64,000 bases of DNA from Megalonaias nervosa (taxonomy: Eukaryota; Mollusca; Bivalvia; Unionida; Unionidae): NCBI GenBank assembly GCA_016617855.1, contig JAECUM010001159.1:37323-101322 (forward strand). The letters run 5' to 3'. A program made the translations under genes and the position numbers. The notes under the pieces were generated by a model. The model made no database searches and had not been told where the DNA came from. It saw only the letters and a program-made list of their open reading frames with translations. This document shows positions 27,901-36,900 of this stretch, one piece after another. Within the stretch, counting starts at the first letter, position 1; the number at the start of each line of letters is the position of its first letter.

Positions 27901-30900
27901 TGGATGACTTTTCCTTCCAAAATGTGGCTAAATTGAAATAAATATTTTTTAAATGTGTTATTGACTGTAAAGCCTTTTTAAAAAAATAATTGCAATTAAT
28001 GTAGATATTTCCAACATTTTCCATTTCTGACAGAGGAGCTGCGGTAGCTTAGTGGTAGAACAATTGGACTTGTAATCCAAGGGTTGCAGGTTCAGTAACT
28101 GCTCAGGCCAATACAGGTCAGCTCCCTTCTGTTCTTGGAAAGAGTTCTTAGCTCCCATTTCCTCAGCATGGTATAGTCAATAATGTTTTTAAAAGTGCCA
28201 ACAAAGCCAAAATATAAAACCCTTATTTGTTCCTGATGACATGTGTAAAATAAGGTTCTGAATGACGAACTTTATGGTGGATGTAATTGCTAAGGAAAAT
28301 TGGAGTAATTTGCCCCTGTATTTTAATCTTGCTCTTTCTGTTCTGTTCATTAATGAAATCGGAAAGTTACAAATACTGACATATATTTCTGTTGTGGTCA
28401 CTGTAATATGATACATCATGATATAAAATATCTGTACACTGTCTTGTAGTGTGTTGGTATGTGTACAGTGGTTTAATTCACTAACTGATAATGTTGTGAG
28501 AGCTTCTTCTTGACTCCATCTTGGACATTACCTCATATAGTTGCTATCAGCTACTTGCAAGAAGAAAAAGCAACCAACATATCCTACAGACAAAGAAGAT
28601 TAAGGGTGGCTAGACAGCCTATCACATTTCTTCTTACAGTTTCTGCAAGAGGCAGTTTCATTTCATTAATGCCATACTGCCTTGCTTGACAACATGGATT
28701 AATGAAACTTAGGTACAGATTATAATAATGATTTAGTTAGAAAGAAAGAATTATGTAAAATGTAGAAAGGATAAAGAATTATGTAAAATGTAGTACAGTC
28801 TAGATTAGGATCCAAGCTTATTTGCAACCCATTAAAATGTAATGTTGGTCACTATGAATTAGTATTACCTAGATTATGATTCAAGCTTAACTGCAACCCA
28901 TTACAAGTTATAGTGTATCTTTATAACTAAGTACAGCCTAGATCAGAATCCAAGCTTAATTGCAACCCATTAAAATGTAATGTGTGTCACTATAAATTAG
29001 TACAGCTTAGATTATGATTCAAGCTTAACTGCAACCCATTACAAGTTATTGTGTATCACTATAACTTAGTACAGCCTTGATTAGAATCCAAAACTTAATT
29101 GCAAACCATTATAATTTTTTGTGTATCACTCTGCTGCTTTGCTGTATCACAGGATAGTGAAGTACATGTTTATTGGCTATACTCCTCAAAACACATTTTA
29201 GCAAAATAAGTATGCTTAGCAAAGCAGAGTAATTAGAAAATCAGGATGTCGCAAATTGTACATATGTGCCAACAAATTTGGATGAAGGACAGAAAAATAG
29301 TGTCAAAATGTAAGGAAAGTACTACCTTGAGCTAACTTTTATAGCTGTCATTTCTTTACAATGATGCAACAGAATTTCTGATCGTAAATTAATTGAGTGT
29401 ACCTTCAACTCACATAGGAGTCTGAGGAACAACTCAAAGAAAATGTTCCAGTAACAGAAAAGATACAAGATTCACAGGAGGCACGGCAGACACGAAAGGA
29501 TGAGGAGGAGGCAGGTAGGAGGAAGGCAGGAGAGGAGCTTGACAAATATAAATCTGAGGAAGTATTGGTAAAGAGAAGGGGGATAGAAGAACAGAGGAGG
29601 TGGATAGAAGAGGAGGCAGCCAAAAAGAAGAGAGATGCAGCAAAGTTAGATTTTAAGGTTTGGGCCATTTATGTACATCTTTTATTATTCGGTCACATGT
29701 GAGCTTATGGTATGGCCTGTGTCTATTGTTTGTCCTTCTGCATTTGATTGTTACCACTGTGGAGGCTTCGTTTTGATCTGTGCTCAAAGAAAAACAATTT
29801 TAGACACAGGCCCAGGGCTGGTGACTATAAAAAAACATCCCAAGCCCTGACTCAAATTCCACAAGCCAAGATTACAACTAAATGCCTTTGTCTGGTATGA
29901 GTGGTAACGCTTTATCAACAAAAATTAACTGTGCATCTGGCATCAGTTTGATTTACCTATATTGGGTTGTTCCACTTCTTGATCTTTTTTAAATATACAA
30001 ATTAGTACAATTAGCTCGCCCACTGCAGTCTTCAAATGCGCCACACTAGCTATTGTGAGCCAGTTAGGTAAACCATGCAATGGTGGTTTATACCTGACCT
30101 CTTTGCCTTTTAATTGTCCTTATTTTAACTGCCTGAAGGATAGTTTTACAACAGCTCCAATCTTTACTGCTTGCTATTTATATGTGCTAAATGTAATAGG
30201 CATATACTGAAGTGTTTAAATTTTTGTTCTGTTTCTGAAAATCATATTTTTCGAACACGACCAGGTCAGTGGTTTCGTGAGTAAAAATTGTGTTTTTTGT
30301 ATGACATGCCATGTTTTGGCAGGACAGCATCTTGAAAATCAGTTTCAGCATTTTATCAGCACGATCGAAGTTTTCTCAGATAAATTAGATTATTTTTTTA
30401 CAAGCCTGACGGGCACATCACTACAGGATGGGCCCAATCTGAAATTAGAGAGGCCCCAGGTGTCAGGCTATCAGATTTTTTTAACACTGTCAATATTATG
30501 AGCAAGATCTATGCATATTAATGAAGTAGTCTTACATCTGGTTGGCTGAGTTTGTCAATACTCTGGAGGCCATTAATATCTGATTTTTAACAAACTGAGA
30601 ATATATGCTTATATTGTCAAGATTTCAGGCAAGTTTGAAAATGAGCTAGATCCAAGCATAATAATGAGGTGATGTTACATTGCATTGGCTGATTTTGTTT
30701 TCCCTCTGGAAACCATATTTCTGATTTTATTTTGATCAGACTTGGAGTATGGGCTTATGTAATCAAACTTTTGGATGAGTTTGATAATGATTGTGATCCA
30801 TACATAATAAAGAAGAGATCCTGGATCGGATAGGCTGAGCTTGTTTGCAACAGAGGTCATGTTTCTGATAATATTTTGATGAAACTTGGAACATAGGCTT

Positions 30901-33900
30901 ATATGATCAAGTCTTATAGGAGTTAGATACATGCATATTAATGAGGTGATCTTGCATCTGATTGGTCCAAACTTGTTACAACTCGATATTATATTTTGTA
31001 TTCCCATTGGAATAATCTCCAATCATGAAGCTGTCTGGTGAGTTTCTATTATGAGTAAGAGCTCCGCATATTAATAAAATTTAGAACTCAAATTATATTC
31101 GGTGTAATCTGTTGGTATTTTTCTTTTAATATATGTATCTGCTCTCTCTCTCTCTCTCTCTCTTTGGAAAACAAATGAAGCAACCTATGGTTATGTATGA
31201 TTGAGAATCACAGGTTAACAGTAACATATTTCTATAACACATATTTCTTCCTATTACAGATAGTATGGAAACCACATATAACAAAAGTAAAAATGTAAAT
31301 TTCAATGTAATAATCAATAACAATGAGCAAAATAATATACTTTAGGGATTAAAATGAATAGATTTTTGTTCGGAAGTACTTGAGTGTTTCATATATTGAT
31401 TTTACTCCAGTAAGAAGATATTTCATGAAAAAATTTATGTCTAAACACTAGAGTTTGACAGTTGCAATTATTACCATGCTAAAGTGCTTGAAACATTTCT
31501 CCTTTTCATGTTATCACATGTAGTATGTATAATTTTATGGCATTTTACATATTCATTGTCATTACTCACAAATTATTTTGAATTTTTTATTTTGTGTGTT
31601 TAGCTTTTATTATTAAAAAAAAAAACCCTATTATGCTTTTCTTCTGGAACATGTCCAAAACTAATTACCAATATCAAGAAACCCATGGCCTTAAAAAACC
31701 TGTGAATTATATTTTCAATTAATATGAAAACCATGTAACTCTAGACCACAAAGTTTTGTTTGTAAACTTTAAACTTTTAAAAATGTTGGATGGCTTTATG
31801 ATCAAGGGGCTATGTATATTAACTTGGTATCTTTGGGAGGAATTTTAATCAGACTATAATTAAATAGGCAAAATGAACATGGCATAAAGTTTGGGAGATA
31901 GTTTACATAGGTCATGTTCTTAGGACACTACTTAAGCCGTAGTAAGGCTGCAACATTTATTATAATTTCTAAACTTGTACATGGTTTACAATAAATCAAA
32001 CTAGGCCATTTGAACAGAACAATTAGAAACAAAACTTTTACACCTGTTTGCTTGTTAATACTTGCTAAAGAAATGACAGCTATTAGTGTGCATGCCATAT
32101 TTTACTCAACCTGTGATAATTTCATTTGCTGTACATTTATTTTCTCTCTTATTATGACAGAATTAAATTTGTAAGCCATTTTCTTTGTTCATTATATCTG
32201 AAAGTTTCAGTAAAGCATCCTTAGGTTTGTCATCATACTGTTTTCTGTTGTTACTTATGTGTGCATGATGAAAAACCCAATAATGCAGCAGTAAACAAAT
32301 AGGTAATACAACTGGACGTGTTGCCTGGATATGTGTATGGGACATTTATTTTTTTCAGTATTATCAGTAACTCAACCTGGTGTTTGATGTTTTAAAATCT
32401 GTACTGTAATTTATGCTTTTCTCCATCAAATACACTCCATTATCACATTAACATTAGGGATATAAGCCTGCCCTACTAAAAGGATGAAAATTCATCTTTT
32501 CACTGTCCTGCAGAGCTGGCTTCTCCTGTATTCACTGCTTCCCCACAGGGTATTCACCATCAATTATATAGACACAATGGCATTGCATCGTTCTTGCCAC
32601 ATGGAACAGTTTATCCTGAAACTTAAGCAGACCATGAATAGAAGACTTTAACACAGTGAGTGTAACGATACTCCTGAGCAACGGCTCTACTCCAATCTTC
32701 AGCAGGAGATACAGTCACTCAGCAACAAACAAGAAGTGGAAATTGTACAAATGCCACAATCTCCAGGGTTCTTTTCACAGCTGTTTGATACCAGATAGGT
32801 CAGTGGCAAGCTGAGGCTGATCATAGGCTTCAGTTGCCTCAATGAATTCATTCTTCTACTGAGGTCATTATAGAGATGGTGAAATCTGTATGACTCTCTG
32901 TCACCACGGTCAGGTATGCCACTAGTCTTGATCACACAGATGCCTACTTTTATGTCCCTATTCACCCAGAGTCACAAAAGTTTCTTCAGTTTGCTTATCA
33001 CAACAAAATTGACTAATTATGGATTGAATTGTCACCTTGTTCCGGTTAACTTCCTCTATAGCAATGGCGGCATATCTGGGTGATCTCCAAAAAATATATG
33101 ATAAGTGTTATTCTGTTCAAGGACAGAAGTAATCTTTTATCCCTTGTGAATCATGTCTCTTTTCTTATGAATTGGGAAAACATCTGACCTTCACCCATCC
33201 TGGTGTTTTGTCCACCTGGATATAGAGTCTGTTACCAGTCTCAGTCTTGTATGTCTCCCACATATCCACATCATATGGATTTTCAAACTCATACAGTCTA
33301 TTCCAACAGGACAGGAGTTTCAGTGAGAGAGTTCTTGCAACTCCTCAAGTTAATAAATGTGGCAGCGGATTCGGTCCTGCTGTGCCACCTTTATATGTAC
33401 CATAAGATTCTGGTCAAATGACTTTGCTAACTCAACAGAACCCAAGTCAAGCCAGTCAAAAGAACAATGTCATGAACAAGGTACACAACAGGAATTCCTC
33501 AGGAGAAGTCCCAGCTGGAAGTGACTATGTACTAATGCCAGTAAGTATAGTTTTGAGAAGCCCACTTGTTGCCAGACTTTAAATATGGTCATCGGCAAAT
33601 GGGGACCATGGGAACTGCTTCTTTACATCAACCTCCAGATCAAAGCTATTTTTAATGAGTTTCAGTTCTAGATGGACCGATTCTGCAAGTCAGTCCTGAT
33701 TATGTCAGACAGTGCCATAGTGGTGACTTAACTTCCGCAAACAGGGGCTCCAAATTGCTTCACCTATGAGTGCTGGATGATTAAAAAAAAAAAAAAAAAA
33801 AAATTCTGGCTACCCAGTTTGTATATAGTGACAAATGGTACAGTCTGTAAACCAGTCTAATATACATGTCACAAATTTGCCATTGTAGTGCCGAAATTAA

Positions 33901-36900
33901 CATAGTGGTTGCATATATTGCTTGTCTTTAGAGTTAAAGGCTTGTGATGTTTGTTGTTTTTTTTCCCCCCAGATGTTAGTGATTACATCCTAGTCACCAA
34001 GCTGTCGTCTATTCGAGTTGGTGCGACCGGGTTGCACACTTTGTTTATAGAGTTAATCCCTGTATGTCTTCATTGAATTAAGCCATTGACTTTTGTCTCA
34101 GAGTAAATGATTCTGTTTCTGGATGAGATAACAGGTTCTTTTTATTTCATTAATTGTTAGATATGCAATGCACATGTATAGATTTATCATATTTTCCCAA
34201 AGCCTAGTCAAAACTGCCTTTACAGTCAATATTACAACAGAGCACTAATAATGTTGACACCTAGTACCGTAATAACAACGGAAGAACCGCCAACTAAAAC
34301 GAGACAAATTTTAACAATGGAGAAAATAATTATTGTAACTGAAAGAAGTGAAAAAAGAGCAGACCACTAGCAGACTAGTGGTTTAAACGTCTGTAATGCA
34401 AGTTTAGGGTGTTATAAAGGAGTAAATTAGAAATGATTTCATATGCTAGAATATGTGATCATCAAATGTAAATGTGATTTCATGCTTAATGATAGAAGTA
34501 TAACTTTATTGCTATATAATTTTGTTTTCAGATGAATGCATACAATATTTTAGCAAGAACTATTAATAAAAAATAGAATGTATGTACAGTGATTGTGGTT
34601 ATGTTTCTTTAAATTGTTTTGAAACTGGACCTTGGAAACCGGTCTTTTTGTACAAACCTGCTATGAGAGACCACCTGTCTTGAGAGACCATTTTTTGTTG
34701 GCAGAAGGGGCGGTCTCTCATACAGGTTTTACTGTACTTCCTGTTTGTCATGCAGAGAATAAGCTACATTGATTTTCTCATTGGTGGTTATTGTTTAACA
34801 TGGACCGGAACAAGTAATAACCACAAATGAGAATTCAAAGTAACATATTTCACCATGCAGCAAACCGGAAGTGTAGCTTTCAAATTGACCAAAGGAGTCA
34901 AGATACAATTTAGAGTAGAAACTTTGCGTGAAGGTGGTTATTAAATGTAAAGTACTTCATTACATATGTGGAGCACATTTCGAATGTATGCTGAACATAC
35001 ATCTGGATTAAGATCATTAGCATGGAATGGTAGGGGGCCAAATTACAAACCATGTCACTTTGTGTTAACTTGTAGATGGCGAATGGGTATTCTCAGATAA
35101 TCTTTTTCATTTTTGCTAATAAGCATGAGTGGTTGTGACTGCAAATGCTGTTTCAGATGGATTATAATTTTACAGAATAACAAGGCAACTAATAATAATT
35201 TTTCTTGACTGCTGAAGACTAAAATAACATTAATCCAGTAAGTATCGTTTTATGTCGATTATCCATCTCTTGTATCAATATATGTATCGTTTCAGCCAAA
35301 GTATTGATATATCGATGAATCGTTTCACCCCAAGTTGCAGGCATTCATTCCCTGCCTGGACCATCATCTTCTTCACACCTGGCTCTTGTCAGGACAGCCT
35401 TGCAACAGAAGGAATTTAGACCTTCGATTGTGGAGAGAATATTCAGAGCATGAAGGCCCTCTACTCTGAAGGCTTATATGAGGGAAAGTAGAGTGTTTTC
35501 AGGGCTTGTGTCAGTATCGTTGTTCCTTTGAGTGTCTCAACTGTTAAATAGCCAATAAGGAGGAAACATGGGCACCAAATACCATCAAAGACTACCACTC
35601 CATAATATCTAACACATTCTGGCATCATGGCAGAAGATACATCAGTCCTGATAAAGGCCTTATCAGATCTAGAAGCCAATTTCAGTGAATGGACTAAACT
35701 TCCTCACACTGTTTCTGGAATCTGTCCAAGATTTTACTTGGCTCAATTCAGACAAATTTGAGCCATTGCCCAGACCTTGTTGAAGCTGTTGTCATACAAA
35801 ACCTGTTTCCTGATAACTTTATTTCCGGCATGAAGGTCAAGCAACTTGCAAGCATTTTCAACTTCAAAAATTCTTTCTGCAGCATGCATGTTTAATCTTT
35901 TGACCTTGAGGTCAAAGTCACACATTTTGCAGCAATGCAATGATTGTGGACTTGACATCCAGATTGCCGTCTGTTTGTTATGACGGCTCTAATAAATGAT
36001 GAAACCGTGTCATCACAAACTATTCTGTATAATGCTTAGTATCTTTAGTGTTATAAAACTCAATGCTTAAATTTAGGAATAATAAAGCTTTGCACTCAGG
36101 TGCCATCAGTTTCCCTGTGAAGGACTGCAGTCTTATAATACTTTCAGACCAAACTCAGCATTTCAGGTTTTTTTTAACAATTCTTCTTTGGGAGGAAAAT
36201 CTGCCTTGAAATCAAATAAAAAATATAAGATGTCTCATATAGATCAGTAGTACCTGTTTTTCCATGTGTAACATGTAGCATATGTGAAGTTTATTGCATT
36301 CATCAGAAGAAAAAAGCTGAATAATGTAATTTATTCTTTTAGAAATAATAAATGCACACAGATTCAGTGGCTAGTTAAATATGCATCCCTCTTTGTGGCA
36401 TAAAAATTTTAAAATATTTTTTCAAGGTGAAGGAAGAACCTCAAGATGAATTTTCAAAAGTCACCAGAACAGTAGTGTCGAAAGCAAGTGGTCAGGGTCG
36501 AGGGTCAGATGTTATTCAGCTGACTGGGGGTCATGGTCGAGGGTCAGATGTTATTCAGCTGACTGGGGGTCAGGATGATGATGATGAGCCACAGGAAATG
36601 ATGATTGATTTGAGCATTGTAAAATCAGAGCCAATGGAATATGAAGAGTCAAATCAAGCTGATGCTGACAAACAGCAGGAGAAAGCCAGGTCACAGGTGA
36701 GTGGGTTAGCTGCAAGATTTCCTAAAAAGTATGAAATTTAAGTATTTTTGTATCACAGCAGAACAAGTCCATGCTTTATGTGAATCGACAAGATAGAATG
36801 TGTATTGCAGAGATACCTTTTCCATAAATGAATGTTGAATCCCATCAAAAAGTCTCTTTGCTGTAATATAACTTCCTGGATATAATAAAATTCAACATGT

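Larger units (their letters stand above)
32490..35960 (+). mobile_element. DIRS-like retrotransposon, copy C, decayed and interrupted
   Basis: Readable remnants: a reverse transcriptase core near 32910-33000 ([20 protein letters not shown]), an RNase H-like piece near 33530-33760 (ending [11 protein letters not shown]), and a recombinase-like start near 35450 ([15 protein letters not shown]). About 1.5 kb of other sequence, starting near a 21 bp poly-A at 33783, separates the RNase H and recombinase parts. Many stops. It differs in detail from copies A and B. Confidence 0.62.

Noticed and set aside
28033..28105. tRNA-Thr(TGT) gene
   Set aside because: The anticodon arm is good, but the B-box is degenerate and a SINE-like body follows.
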